44,796 nucleotides of DNA from an uncultured Oleiphilus sp. (GTDB lineage: Bacteria > Pseudomonadota > Gammaproteobacteria > Pseudomonadales > Oleiphilaceae), in the NCBI GenBank assembly GCA_913020245.1, contig CAJWAD010000018.1:1-44796 (forward strand). The letters are read 5' to 3'. The notes under the pieces were generated by a model. The model searched no databases. It saw only the letters and a list, made by a program, of their open reading frames with translations, and was not told the DNA's origin. Each line of letters opens with the position of its first letter. The stretch's first letter is position 1. Shown here piece after piece: positions 27,117 to 35,051 of this stretch. The translations under genes were made by a program, and so were the position numbers.

Positions 27117-27554
27117 TTACACCGCCAGCCAAAAAGTAACAGGCCCGTTATTCAGTATAGACACTTTCATGTCTGCACCAAACACGCCTGTTGCAACCGA
27201 AATATTCTTATTTTCAGCCGCTAACACAAATCGGTCATACAAATATTTGCCCAATTCGGGCGAGGCAGCCTCTGAAAAACTCGGCCGCCTGCCTTTTTGG
27301 GTATTTGCTACCAGCGTAAATTGAGACACAATTAAGAGCTCGCCCTGTATCTCAATTAAGCTTCGATTCATCTTTCCAAGGTCATCTTCAAAGACGCGAT
27401 AATGAAGGACTTTCTCCAACAATTGTTGGCCCAATGCTTCATCATCTTTCTTTTCGATTCCGAGAAACAAAACGAGCCCTTCATTAATTGCAGCAATTTG
27501 TTGCCCTTCGACATGAACCGCTGCGTGACTGACTCGCTGAATCAACGCTTTCAT
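27117..27554 (-). CDS. dtd: D-aminoacyl-tRNA deacylase
   Basis: Dtd hydrolyses D-aminoacyl-tRNAs and mischarged glycyl-tRNA-Ala, recycling the tRNA. The 145 residues are exactly the E. coli length. Both active-site motifs are present: SQFTL near residue 78 and NGPVTFWL at the C-terminus with the Gly-cis-Pro. The N-terminus MKALIQRVSHAAVHVEG is diagnostic. It is a single minus-strand gene; typA upstream ends in a terminator, so dtd probably has its own promoter in the 155-base gap. No clear terminator follows it. Confidence 0.94.
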   Translation of the reverse strand: MKALIQRVSHAAVHVEGQQIAAINEGLVLFLGIEKKDDEALGQQLLEKVLHYRVFEDDLGKMNRSLIEIQGELLIVSQFTLVANTQKGRRPSFSEAASPELGKYLYDRFVLAAENKNISVATGVFGADMKVSILNNGPVTFWLAV

Positions 27555-27705
27555 TTAACTATCCTAAGAGACACTTTCCAGACCAGCATGGCAAAAAAAC
27601 ATATATTTCAATAGTTTAAAATAATCCTTCGCCGACCGAAAATAATCGTTATTACTATTTTTTGACAGTTACGCCCTATTTTAGCGCAAACCACTGCCCG
27701 TAAAA

Positions 27706-27740
27706 TAAAAAAAGCCAAGAACAAGTCTTGGCTTTTTAGT
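27706..27740 (-). terminator. Rho-independent terminator of typA
   Basis: An 11-bp perfect stem, AAAAGCCAAGA at 27710-27720 and TCTTGGCTTTT at 27726-27736, encloses a five-base loop. On the minus strand it is followed by a T-run. It lies about 45 bases after the typA stop. The A/T flanks on both sides mean it could also work on the plus strand. Confidence 0.9.
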
Positions 27741-27783
27741 ATTAACGTGGCGTTTTATATCGCCTACTTAGGCCTAAGCCAAG

Positions 27784-29589
27784 TTACTTGGCACGCTTAC
27801 GTGCGTTTTCGGCAAGTAGCTTTTTACGAATACGAATACTAACTGGCGTGACCTCTACCAATTCATCGTCTTCAATAAACTCCAGTGCCTGCTCAAGCGT
27901 ATGCTTAATAGGTGGCACCAAGGTCAGCGCCTCATCGGTACCGGCGGCACGGATATTCGTTAACTGCTTCGCTTTTGTTGGGTTCACGGTCAAATCGTTT
28001 GAACGCGAGTGAATCCCAATCACCTGCCCTTCGTATACATCAATTGCGTGCCCCAAGAACAGACGACCACGGTCTTGCAAATTAAATAACGAGTAGGCTA
28101 AGGTTTTGCCTTTCACCATCGAGATCAACACACCGTTTTGACGCGAGACTACCTCACCTTCTTTTACGACGTCATAACGATCGAATACGCTCGTCATGAT
28201 ACCGCTACCCGATGTTAGTGTCAGAAACTCGCCACGAAAGCCAATCAACCCTCTTGATGGAACAGAAAACTCAAGCTTTACACGCCCTTTCCCGTCTGGC
28301 TCCATGTTGGTCAACTCTGCTTTTCGTAGGCCGAGCTCTTCCATAATAGAACCCTGATGCTGATCTTCGATGTCGATCACAACATTTTCATAAGGCTCTT
28401 GTAACACGCCATCTATTTCTTTTTGAATAACTTCTGGGCGCGAAACAGCCAGCTCAAAACCTTCCCGTCGCATGGTTTCAATTAACACCGACAAGTGCAA
28501 TTCACCCCGACCCGAGACAATAAACTTGTCTGCGCTATCACCAGGCTTAACCCGTAAGGCAACGTTATAGATTAGCTCTTGCTCTAAACGCTCTTTAATG
28601 TTCCGTGAGGTGACGAACTTACCCTCTAACCCTGCAAACGGCGAATCATTTACCCAAAAAGTCACACTAACCGTTGGCTCATCCACTGATAAAGCCGGCA
28701 AGGCTTCAACTGTTTCCGGATCACACAACGTATCTGAGATACCTAAACCGTCAATCCCATTAATACAGACAATGTCACCGGCCGTCGCTTTATTGGTGTC
28801 CACGCGCTCAAGCCCGAGATAGCCCTTCACGTTTAATACTTTACCTTTGCGCTCCTTCCCCTCACGCTCTTTTACAATCACCTGCTGGCCTGGTGATAAG
28901 CTGCCTCGCGTGATGCGACCGATACCGATAACGCCAACATAACTATCGTAGTCGAGGGCTGAAATCTGCATTTGCAGAGGTCCATCTAGATCAACATCTG
29001 GCGATGGCACTTTGTCGACGATCATTTCAAACAAAGGTGCCATGTCGTCCGCCATGGTATCTGGGTCATTCCCCGCAATGCCGTTTAAGGCTGAGGTGTA
29101 AATAACAGGAAAATCGAGTTGCTCGTCCGTCGCACCCAGGCGGTCAAACAAATCAAATACTTGATCCATCACCCAATCTGGCCGCGCACCCGGACGGTCT
29201 ATCTTGTTAATGACCACGATAGGGTTCAAGCCTTTCTCAAACGCTTTCTGGGTAACGAAACGGGTTTGCGGCATAGGGCCATCCACCGCATCGACTAACA
29301 AACAAACAGAATCGACCATCGACAACACACGCTCCACCTCACCACCGAAGTCTGCGTGCCCTGGCGTGTCGACGATATTGATCCGGTAATCATTCCACTT
29401 AATGGCGGTATTTTTGGCCAGTATGGTAATCCCACGTTCTTTCTCTTGATCATTTGAATCCATGATCCGTTCAGCGCCTTCATCTTTCCGGTCTAAGGTG
29501 CCAGACTGACTCAAGAGCTTATCAACCAGCGTTGTTTTGCCGTGGTCAACGTGAGCAATAATTGCAATATTTCTGAGGTTTTCGATCAC
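27784..29589 (-). CDS. typA: Ribosome-associated translational GTPase TypA/BipA
   Basis: TypA is an EF-G-like GTPase that binds the ribosome and aids 50S assembly and stress responses. The 601 residues compare with 607 in E. coli. G motifs are intact: [12 protein letters not shown] (G1), ERGITI (G2), [14 protein letters not shown] (G3), [10 protein letters not shown] (G4) and TSALNG (G5). Domain II, the EF-G III/V-like domains and the BipA-specific C-terminal domain (from about residue 480, with [19 protein letters not shown]) follow. It is a monocistronic gene with a terminator and a candidate promoter, and it diverges from glnA, the same arrangement as in E. coli (typA/glnA). Confidence 0.96.
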   Translation of the reverse strand: MIENLRNIAIIAHVDHGKTTLVDKLLSQSGTLDRKDEGAERIMDSNDQEKERGITILAKNTAIKWNDYRINIVDTPGHADFGGEVERVLSMVDSVCLLVDAVDGPMPQTRFVTQKAFEKGLNPIVVINKIDRPGARPDWVMDQVFDLFDRLGATDEQLDFPVIYTSALNGIAGNDPDTMADDMAPLFEMIVDKVPSPDVDLDGPLQMQISALDYDSYVGVIGIGRITRGSLSPGQQVIVKEREGKERKGKVLNVKGYLGLERVDTNKATAGDIVCINGIDGLGISDTLCDPETVEALPALSVDEPTVSVTFWVNDSPFAGLEGKFVTSRNIKERLEQELIYNVALRVKPGDSADKFIVSGRGELHLSVLIETMRREGFELAVSRPEVIQKEIDGVLQEPYENVVIDIEDQHQGSIMEELGLRKAELTNMEPDGKGRVKLEFSVPSRGLIGFRGEFLTLTSGSGIMTSVFDRYDVVKEGEVVSRQNGVLISMVKGKTLAYSLFNLQDRGRLFLGHAIDVYEGQVIGIHSRSNDLTVNPTKAKQLTNIRAAGTDEALTLVPPIKHTLEQALEFIEDDELVEVTPVSIRIRKKLLAENARKRAK

Positions 29590-29632
29590 TTTAGATGTCC
29601 TGATAGATTGCGCTGATAATAAAAGGTCGCGG

Positions 29633-29638
29633 ATTATA
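29633..29638 (-). promoter_or_regulatory. Candidate -10 element for typA
   Basis: A perfect TATAAT on the minus strand lies 44 bases before the typA ATG, giving a leader of around 35 nt. The expected -35 position (29656-29661) is poor, so recognition may depend on upstream DNA or an activator. The site lies 55 bases from the nearer NtrC dyad, so the divergent promoters could interfere with each other. Confidence 0.4.
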
Positions 29639-29692
29639 CAGAAACTACGCGACGATAGACATCATCTGCACACTTATTTGCATTTGCCTTGC

Positions 29693-29707
29693 GCACTATT
29701 GTTGTGC
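29693..29707 (+). promoter_or_regulatory. NtrC-binding dyad (distal) upstream of glnA
   Basis: GCAC-TATTGTT-GTGC fits the NtrC consensus core GCAC-N7-GTGC. Its centre (29700) is about 138 bases before the predicted sigma-54 transcription start. In E. coli glnAp2 the distal NtrC enhancer is at about -140. It is 30 bp, close to three helical turns, from the next dyad, which suits cooperative binding of NtrC dimers. Confidence 0.75.
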
Positions 29708-29722
29708 CAAAAAGGTATGCGC

Positions 29723-29737
29723 GCACAATTACGGTGC
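29723..29737 (+). promoter_or_regulatory. NtrC-binding dyad (proximal) upstream of glnA
   Basis: GCAC-AATTACG-GTGC keeps the GCAC-N7-GTGC core, extended to CGCAC/GTGCG. The centre at 29730 is about 108 bases before the predicted start, the position of the proximal enhancer in E. coli. Together with the distal dyad it forms a two-site enhancer. Confidence 0.78.
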
Positions 29738-29810
29738 GTAAAAATAAATAATAGCGAAGCAGTATTTATTTTTGGGTCTAAAATTCAGTCACTTAAATAG
29801 AAAATACAGG

Positions 29811-29828
29811 TTGGCACAACACCTGCTT
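29811..29828 (+). promoter_or_regulatory. Sigma-54 promoter of glnA
   Basis: TTGGCAC followed by ACACCTGCTT gives the invariant GG (29813-29814) and GC (29825-29826) with exactly ten bases between them. This matches the -24/-12 consensus TGGCAC-N5-TTGC except for one base in the -12 box. The start would be near 29838. The paired NtrC dyads upstream make it the nitrogen-regulated glnA promoter. Confidence 0.85.
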
Positions 29829-29837
29829 AAAGTGTGA

Positions 29838-30096
29838 TCCAAAAGTGGGCAAATTCGGCTCGAAGTCTAGGCACACGCAAGATGGTCGTGCTATGCTCGG
29901 CAGCTTTCTAAGGTTGCTGAACAAGCGAACTAGAACGGCTCGGCTTCAAGCCGTTGCCCTATCAATGTATAGCGTCGATGACCAGCGTCAGGACAGAACC
30001 CTCGCGGGTGCAGCGCGACTGTCTTAGCATTGAATAACAACCATGAAACAACTCGATTGTTTTGAACCAACATCCCTAAAAGATGGAGAAAATAGA
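29838..30096 (+). other. Long glnA 5' leader with candidate RNA structure
   Basis: About 260 nt separate the predicted sigma-54 start from the glnA ATG, much more than an mRNA leader needs. Complementary segments include GGGCAA (29847-29852) with TTGCCC (29954-29959), AACGGCT (29934-29940) with AGCCGTT (29949-29955), GACAG (29992-29996) with CTGTC (30019-30023), and ACCC/GGGT around TCGC (29998-30009). The first two helices share two bases, so they would compete or shorten. No intrinsic terminator is seen. A GTG-started frame at 29845-30027 lacks a ribosome site and is not convincing. It does not match the cyanobacterial glutamine riboswitch as I know it. Possible identities are a cis-regulatory RNA, a processed small RNA, or an unstructured leader. 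Confidence 0.45.
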
Positions 30097-31503
30097 ATGT
30101 CAGAGAAAACTCTGGGGCTCATCAAAGAGAACGAAGTAAAGTGGGTCGACCTTCGCTTCACAGACACACGCGGTAAAGAGCAACACGTAAGCATCCCTGT
30201 TTCAGAAGTAGATGCGGACTTCTTCGAAGAAGGCAAAATGTTTGACGGTTCGTCAATCGCTGGCTGGAAAGGTATTAACGAATCAGACATGATTCTAATG
30301 CCGGACGATTCAACGTCTGTCATGGACCCTTTCACAGAAGAAAGCACGCTGAACTTACGCTGCGATATTGTAGAGCCTCTAACTATGCAAGGTTATGAGC
30401 GCGATCCTCGCTCTGTCGCAAAACGCGCTGAAGAATATTTAAAATCTACCGGCATTGCAGACTCTGCTTTGTTTGGCCCAGAACCAGAATTCTTTGTGTT
30501 TGACGATGTGAAGTGGAAAGCCGACATGAGCGGTGCCATGTATGAAATTAATGCTGAAGAAGCTGCATGGTCAAGCGGCGCCGACTTTGAAGGCGGTAAC
30601 ACCGGTCACCGTCCTGGCGTGAAAGGCGGTTATTTCCCTGTACCTCCAGTTGATTCTTTGCATGATCTGCGTGGCGCAATGTGTGCAGCCATGGAAGCGA
30701 TGGGCCTCGTAATTGAAGTACACCACCACGAAGTGGGAACTGCTGGCCAGTGTGAAATTGGCGTTGGCGCTAACACGCTTGTTAGAAAAGCGGATGAAGT
30801 TCAAATCCTTAAGTACTGCGTACACAATGTTGCCCATGCTTACGGCAAAACGTCAACCTTTATGCCGAAGCCACTTGTGGGTGACAACGGTTCAGGTATG
30901 CACGTTCACCAATCACTGTCAAAAGATGGCGTGAACATCATGGCGGGCGATGGCTATGCAGGCCTGTCTGATGAGTGCTTGTATTACATTGGCGGTATCA
31001 TTAAGCATGCACGCACGCTTAATGCATTCACGAATGCATCGACTAACTCATACAAGCGTTTGGTTCCAGGCTTTGAAGCGCCAGTTATGCTTGCTTACTC
31101 TGCACGTAACCGTTCCGCTTCTATCCGTATTCCGTTTGTTAACTCACCCAAGGCGCGTCGTCTTGAGTGTCGTTTCCCTGATCCGACTGCAAACCCATAT
31201 TTGGCGTTCTCCGCAATGCTGATGGCGGGTATCGACGGCATCAAAAACAAGATCCACCCTGGTGATCCAGCGGACAAAGACTTGTACGATCTTCCTGCGG
31301 AAGAAGCAGCGGCGATCCCAACGGTTGCCGAAACACTAGACGTGGCACTGAATGCACTTGAAGCAGACCATGAGTTCTTAACTCAAGGCGGCGTGTTCAC
31401 CGAAGACATGATCGAGGGTTACCTTGCTCTAAAACGTGAAGAAGTTGAAAAGCTGAATATGACAACTCACCCTGTTGAGTTCGAATTGTACTATTCACTA
31501 TAA
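30097..31503 (+). CDS. glnA: Type I glutamine synthetase
   Basis: GlnA makes glutamine from glutamate, ammonia and ATP and forms a dodecamer. The ATG at 30097 has a GGAG ribosome site eight bases upstream and gives 468 residues (E. coli 469). An in-frame ATG at 30043 would add 18 unrelated residues without a ribosome site. Motifs include [25 protein letters not shown] (Asp50-loop type), [10 protein letters not shown], the metal-ligand [14 protein letters not shown] segment and the latch NRSASIRIP. The adenylylation tyrosine is residue 397, in [10 protein letters not shown], so GlnE can regulate it. A sigma-54 promoter and two NtrC sites precede it; a terminator follows. Confidence 0.97.
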   Translation: MSEKTLGLIKENEVKWVDLRFTDTRGKEQHVSIPVSEVDADFFEEGKMFDGSSIAGWKGINESDMILMPDDSTSVMDPFTEESTLNLRCDIVEPLTMQGYERDPRSVAKRAEEYLKSTGIADSALFGPEPEFFVFDDVKWKADMSGAMYEINAEEAAWSSGADFEGGNTGHRPGVKGGYFPVPPVDSLHDLRGAMCAAMEAMGLVIEVHHHEVGTAGQCEIGVGANTLVRKADEVQILKYCVHNVAHAYGKTSTFMPKPLVGDNGSGMHVHQSLSKDGVNIMAGDGYAGLSDECLYYIGGIIKHARTLNAFTNASTNSYKRLVPGFEAPVMLAYSARNRSASIRIPFVNSPKARRLECRFPDPTANPYLAFSAMLMAGIDGIKNKIHPGDPADKDLYDLPAEEAAAIPTVAETLDVALNALEADHEFLTQGGVFTEDMIEGYLALKREEVEKLNMTTHPVEFELYYSL

Positions 31504-31516
31504 GTAGACACTTCCT

Positions 31517-31550
31517 TCAAAAACCCGGGCAACGCGCTCGGGTTTTTTTT
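31517..31550 (+). terminator. Rho-independent terminator of glnA
   Basis: AAACCCGGGC (31521-31530) pairs with GCTCGGGTTT (31536-31545), ten pairs with one G-T wobble, around a five-base loop. Eight T residues end the structure. It lies within 20 bases of the glnA stop and isolates most glnA transcription from the DUF4124 gene and ntrBC. Comparable glnA 3' ends in enterics release a small RNA (GlnZ); nothing here shows that directly. Confidence 0.92.
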
Positions 31551-31621
31551 ACCCCCCCAAAACTAGTTACAATAACTCGGTAAGTGCTAATATTTAATCC
31601 TCTTTGAAAAGTGAGAATTTC

Positions 31622-32170
31622 ATGAACTTACATCGTTTTCTTAATAAGTCTTTTGGTCAATTTACCTGCCTTCTACTATTTTGGGTCCTTTCTTTCTGTG
31701 CGGTTAGCGCCACCAAAGTGTATAAAGTCGTGAATCCTGACGGCAGCATCAGCTACTCAGATCAAGCGCAAAACAATGCAGAGGAATTGAGCATTGAGTC
31801 GGTACCGACCATTCCCGCCTACCGCAGCCCTTTATTACCCAATACACAAAATGAAGAGAGCCAATCGCTTGCGATTTACACACGACTGTCTATTGACGAG
31901 CCACGACCCAACGCCGCCTTTAATTCGGGCAATGGTGATGTCTCTATTCGTGTTAGCACCGACCCCAACTTAAAGGCAAGCCACTTTTTTGAGTTCTATC
32001 TTGACGGAGAACTGGTTGGCCAACAGGAATCTGCCTCGTTGCTGCTAACTAATGTCGACCGCGGCAGTCATACCATTTCCGTCGTCATTACGAATGGCAG
32101 CGGCAATGAATTTATAAAAACGACCAATAACTTCACTATACATAGGCCGAGCATACAACGTGCGCGGTAG
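31622..32170 (+). CDS. DUF4124 domain-containing exported protein
   Basis: This is a 182-residue exported protein of unknown function. A signal peptide (about residues 1-32, ending CAVSA) is followed directly by the DUF4124 motif KVYKVVNPDGSISYSDQ. The rest is a Ser/Asn-rich region ending in a beta-sandwich-like segment (FFEFYLDGELVGQ, GSHTISVVITNGSG), similar to an Ig-like fold. I use the ATG at 31622, with a GAGA ribosome site; a TTG at 31604 would add six residues. It sits between glnA and ntrB, as in many pseudomonads and relatives. Its conserved location suggests coupling to nitrogen control, but no function is known. Confidence 0.8.
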   Translation: MNLHRFLNKSFGQFTCLLLFWVLSFCAVSATKVYKVVNPDGSISYSDQAQNNAEELSIESVPTIPAYRSPLLPNTQNEESQSLAIYTRLSIDEPRPNAAFNSGNGDVSIRVSTDPNLKASHFFEFYLDGELVGQQESASLLLTNVDRGSHTISVVITNGSGNEFIKTTNNFTIHRPSIQRAR

Positions 32171-32212
32171 GCTGACAGACTAAATGCACCATACCTTTCC
32201 TTAAATCAAATA

Positions 32213-32231
32213 GCGCACCATTAGTGTGCGC
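32213..32231 (+). promoter_or_regulatory. NtrC-type dyad upstream of ntrB
   Basis: GCGCAC-CATTAGT-GTGCGC is a perfect 6-bp dyad containing the GCAC-N7-GTGC NtrC core. It lies in the 286-base gap between the DUF4124 gene and ntrB. In E. coli an NtrC site at glnL represses that promoter. Here it could be a repressor site, or an enhancer for the weak sigma-54-like sequence at 32361. Confidence 0.7.
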
Positions 32232-32359
32232 AACCATTTAAAAACCTCTACACTAACTGCTCATGGATGTGTCTGCTTGCGAAGAAAAATCAAGACTTTC
32301 TAAGCAAAAACAATCATTTAAATGCAAAAATCTGAACATGCCATAACAAGCTATTAGTA

Positions 32360-32376
32360 CTGGTTTGTTTTTTGCA
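32360..32376 (+). promoter_or_regulatory. Weak sigma-54-like -24/-12 sequence before ntrB
   Basis: CTGG (ending 32363) and TTGCA (32372-32376) keep the GG-N10-GC spacing, with a perfect -12 box but TTTG in place of CACG after the -24 GG. The NtrC dyad lies about 165 bases before the predicted start. The match may be chance in a T-rich stretch. Confidence 0.3.
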
Positions 32377-32456
32377 AACATATTCTGGTTAGCGTTTTCA
32401 ATGTTCAAAGATGGCGCACCACACCTAGCATGCGGCATACAAGGCACACGTAACTG

Positions 32457-33527
32457 ATGAACCAAACACTCGATACCGGCACTATTTTAGAGGGGCTCTC
32501 AACCGCTGTATTCATGCTCGATAATGAGCTGAACGTGCAGTTCTTCAACCCTGCGGCTGAAATGCTGTTAAAAATTAGCACGAAACGTATCGAAAACAGC
32601 CCATTTGGCGAACTGTTTCTAAAAATTGACGATACGCTCGCGAGCGAATTGGATGTCATTGTAAAAACCGGGCATTCGTACACACAGCGCGAATCTGAAT
32701 TTATCTTGCACAGCGGTGCGAGCATTCTGGTGGACTGCACAGTATCGTCTGCGATGAATGGTGGCGGTTTACTTGTGGAAATTCAAACCAAAGATCGCCT
32801 CATGCGTATTAGCCGAGAAGAACAGATTCATGAAAATCAAGAGACCGCAAAAATTCTCGTGCGGGGGCTCGCTCATGAGATTAAAAACCCGCTAGGCGGC
32901 ATTCGCGGCGCAGCGCAACTCTTAGATGCAGAACTTGATGCGGATAAAACTGAATATACCCGTGTAATTATCGAGGAGGCGGATCGCCTGAGACATCTTG
33001 TCGATCGCATGCTGGGCACAAACAAAGCTTTAGTATTAAAAAATCTCAACGTACATGAAATTCTCGAGCGCGTCTGTTCGCTCATCCATGCTGAATCCGG
33101 AAAAAAGGTTCGCATTATTAAAGATTACGACCCCAGCATTCCCGAAATAAAAGGGGACAAGAGCCAATTAATTCAAGCATTTTTGAACATTGCAAAAAAT
33201 GCATTGCAGGCATTATTTAGCCAAGTTGAACGCGGTGAGGATGCCACCATCACGATTCGTACCCGCGCGGTGCGCCAATTCACCATTGGGACGATACGAA
33301 ATCCATTAGTCGTGAAAATAGATGTCATAGACAATGGCCCCGGCATTGCCCGCGAATATTTACAAAGTATCTTTTACCCCATGATCAGCGGCCGAGCAGA
33401 GGGCACGGGTCTGGGCTTATCAATTACGCAAAGTATTTTTACCAAACACGATGGTTTAGTTGAGTGCGAGAGTATACCTGGGCACACCAACTTTATTGTC
33501 TACCTACCCGTGGAGTTAAACAAATGA
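32457..33527 (+). CDS. ntrB: Nitrogen regulation sensor histidine kinase NtrB
   Basis: NtrB (GlnL) phosphorylates NtrC under nitrogen limitation and, with PII, dephosphorylates it under excess. The 356 residues (E. coli 349) contain an N-terminal PAS domain (about 5-115) and no membrane segment. The phosphoacceptor is His140 in GLAHEIKNPLGG, close to His139 of E. coli. The N box (FLNIAKNALQAL), the DNGPGIA G1 box and GTGLGLSI G2 box follow. The stop overlaps the ntrC start (ATGA). The upstream gap has an NtrC dyad, so autoregulation is likely. Confidence 0.95.
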   Translation: MNQTLDTGTILEGLSTAVFMLDNELNVQFFNPAAEMLLKISTKRIENSPFGELFLKIDDTLASELDVIVKTGHSYTQRESEFILHSGASILVDCTVSSAMNGGGLLVEIQTKDRLMRISREEQIHENQETAKILVRGLAHEIKNPLGGIRGAAQLLDAELDADKTEYTRVIIEEADRLRHLVDRMLGTNKALVLKNLNVHEILERVCSLIHAESGKKVRIIKDYDPSIPEIKGDKSQLIQAFLNIAKNALQALFSQVERGEDATITIRTRAVRQFTIGTIRNPLVVKIDVIDNGPGIAREYLQSIFYPMISGRAEGTGLGLSITQSIFTKHDGLVECESIPGHTNFIVYLPVELNK

Positions 33528-34960
33528 GCGCACACGCACCTTTGGTATGGATAATCGATGATGATCGCTCCATTCGCTGGGTTTTAGAAAAGGCCTTGCA
33601 AAAAGCTAACTATGACATTGTCAGCTTTGAAAGTGCCGAGGGCGTGCTGGAACGCCTTAATGTCGAGCAGCCCGATGCAGTGATTAGCGATATTCGCATG
33701 CCTGGCATTGATGGCTTAGAGCTTCTGTCTAATGTGCATAAAAGCCATCCAGATGTGCCGGTCATTATTATGACGGCGCATTCCGATTTAGACAGTGCTG
33801 TTACGTCCTATCAGAGCGGCGCTTTTGAATACTTGCCAAAACCCTTTGATCTTGAGGATGCCGTGGCGCTGACCAAACGCGCCATTGCGCACTCTCAAGA
33901 ACAAAAAGCGCGCAGCAACCCAAGCAAAAACGAAGACACCATTGAAAGCACCGAAATCATTGGCGAAGCACCCGCCATGCAAGAAGTGTTTCGCGCAATT
34001 GGTCGGCTCTCGCAATCAAACATTACCGTGCTTATAAACGGCGAATCGGGAACCGGTAAAGAATTAGTTGCTAAAGCACTGCACCAGCACAGCCCGCGTG
34101 CCAATCATTCATTTATTGCCCTAAACATGGCAGCAATCCCGAAAGATTTAATTGAATCCGAATTATTCGGTCACGAAAAAGGCTCATTCACGGGCGCAGG
34201 CGGCCAGCGCACAGGGCGTTTTGAGCAGGCGAATGGCGGGACACTGTTCCTGGACGAGATTGGTGACATGCCTGCCGATACGCAAACACGTCTATTGCGG
34301 GTACTGGCAGACGGTGAATTCTACCGCGTCGGGGGCGCAACACCCGTCAAGGTCGATGTGCGTATTATTGCAGCCACGCATCAGAACTTGGAAAAACTGG
34401 TCAGCGCGGGATCATTTCGCGAGGATCTGTTTCATCGTCTGAATGTTATTCGCGTACATTTGCCAAAATTGAGTGATCGTCGTGAAGATATTCCAAAACT
34501 GATGCATCATTTTCTTAAGAGAGCGGCGGATGAATTGGCCGTTGAGCCAAAGCAATTGCGTCCAGAAACCGAAGAATATTTGAGCGTAATTCCCTGGCCT
34601 GGCAACGTGCGCCAGCTTGAAAATACCTGCCGCTGGCTGACCGTGATGGCAAGTGGTCGAGATATTCACGTTTCAGATCTACCGCCGGAACTGCTTGACC
34701 AAGAGAACATCATCCCGACTGGCAGTACGTGGCAGGAAGCCCTCAGAAAGTGGGCAGATCAGGAGCTTAAAAAAGGTAAGCAGGCGATTCTCGATACCGC
34801 TATCCCCGAATTCGAAAAAATCATGATAGACACCGCGTTAAGCCATACGGGCGGCAGACGACGTGATGCGTCACTTTTGCTTGGCTGGGGACGAAACACT
34901 CTGACGCGCAAAATAAAAGAGCTGGGTATGGGCGGAGAAGAGGACGCGGACGAAAGCTAG
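33524..34960 (+). CDS. ntrC: Nitrogen regulation response regulator NtrC
   Basis: NtrC is the sigma-54-dependent enhancer-binding protein for glnA and other nitrogen genes. The ATG at 33524 overlaps the ntrB stop and has a GGAG ribosome site; it gives 478 residues (E. coli 469). The receiver domain has the acidic pair DDD near residue 13, phosphoacceptor Asp56 (VISDIRMPG) and the PKPF lysine. The AAA+ domain has Walker A GESGTGKE, Walker [12 protein letters not shown] and the arginine-finger region. The sigma-54-contact loop reads GSFTGA, not the usual GAFTGA. A Fis-type helix-turn-helix ([22 protein letters not shown]) ends the protein. Confidence 0.95.
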   Translation: MSAHAPLVWIIDDDRSIRWVLEKALQKANYDIVSFESAEGVLERLNVEQPDAVISDIRMPGIDGLELLSNVHKSHPDVPVIIMTAHSDLDSAVTSYQSGAFEYLPKPFDLEDAVALTKRAIAHSQEQKARSNPSKNEDTIESTEIIGEAPAMQEVFRAIGRLSQSNITVLINGESGTGKELVAKALHQHSPRANHSFIALNMAAIPKDLIESELFGHEKGSFTGAGGQRTGRFEQANGGTLFLDEIGDMPADTQTRLLRVLADGEFYRVGGATPVKVDVRIIAATHQNLEKLVSAGSFREDLFHRLNVIRVHLPKLSDRREDIPKLMHHFLKRAADELAVEPKQLRPETEEYLSVIPWPGNVRQLENTCRWLTVMASGRDIHVSDLPPELLDQENIIPTGSTWQEALRKWADQELKKGKQAILDTAIPEFEKIMIDTALSHTGGRRRDASLLLGWGRNTLTRKIKELGMGGEEDADES

Positions 34961-35051
34961 ATGCTAGAGCCTGGCAGAAGCGCGTGCTAATTGAGTAAGT
35001 TGAGAAAGTTGAGTAAGGAAATCGTGACTTTTCACTATTAGACGCAGCCCC

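Noticed and set aside
29845-30027. GTG-started 60-codon frame in the glnA leader as a leader peptide
   Set aside because: No ribosome site, no repeated glutamine or other control codons, and no terminator/antiterminator pattern; composition is Arg-rich as expected from a chance frame.
30043-30096. Longer GlnA starting at ATG 30043
   Set aside because: The added 18 residues are absent from GlnA proteins and the ATG has no ribosome site, whereas ATG 30097 has a good GGAG and gives the normal length.
32253-32465. Minus-strand frame between the DUF4124 gene and ntrB
   Set aside because: It covers candidate regulatory sites, runs into ntrB on the opposite strand and shows no coding character.
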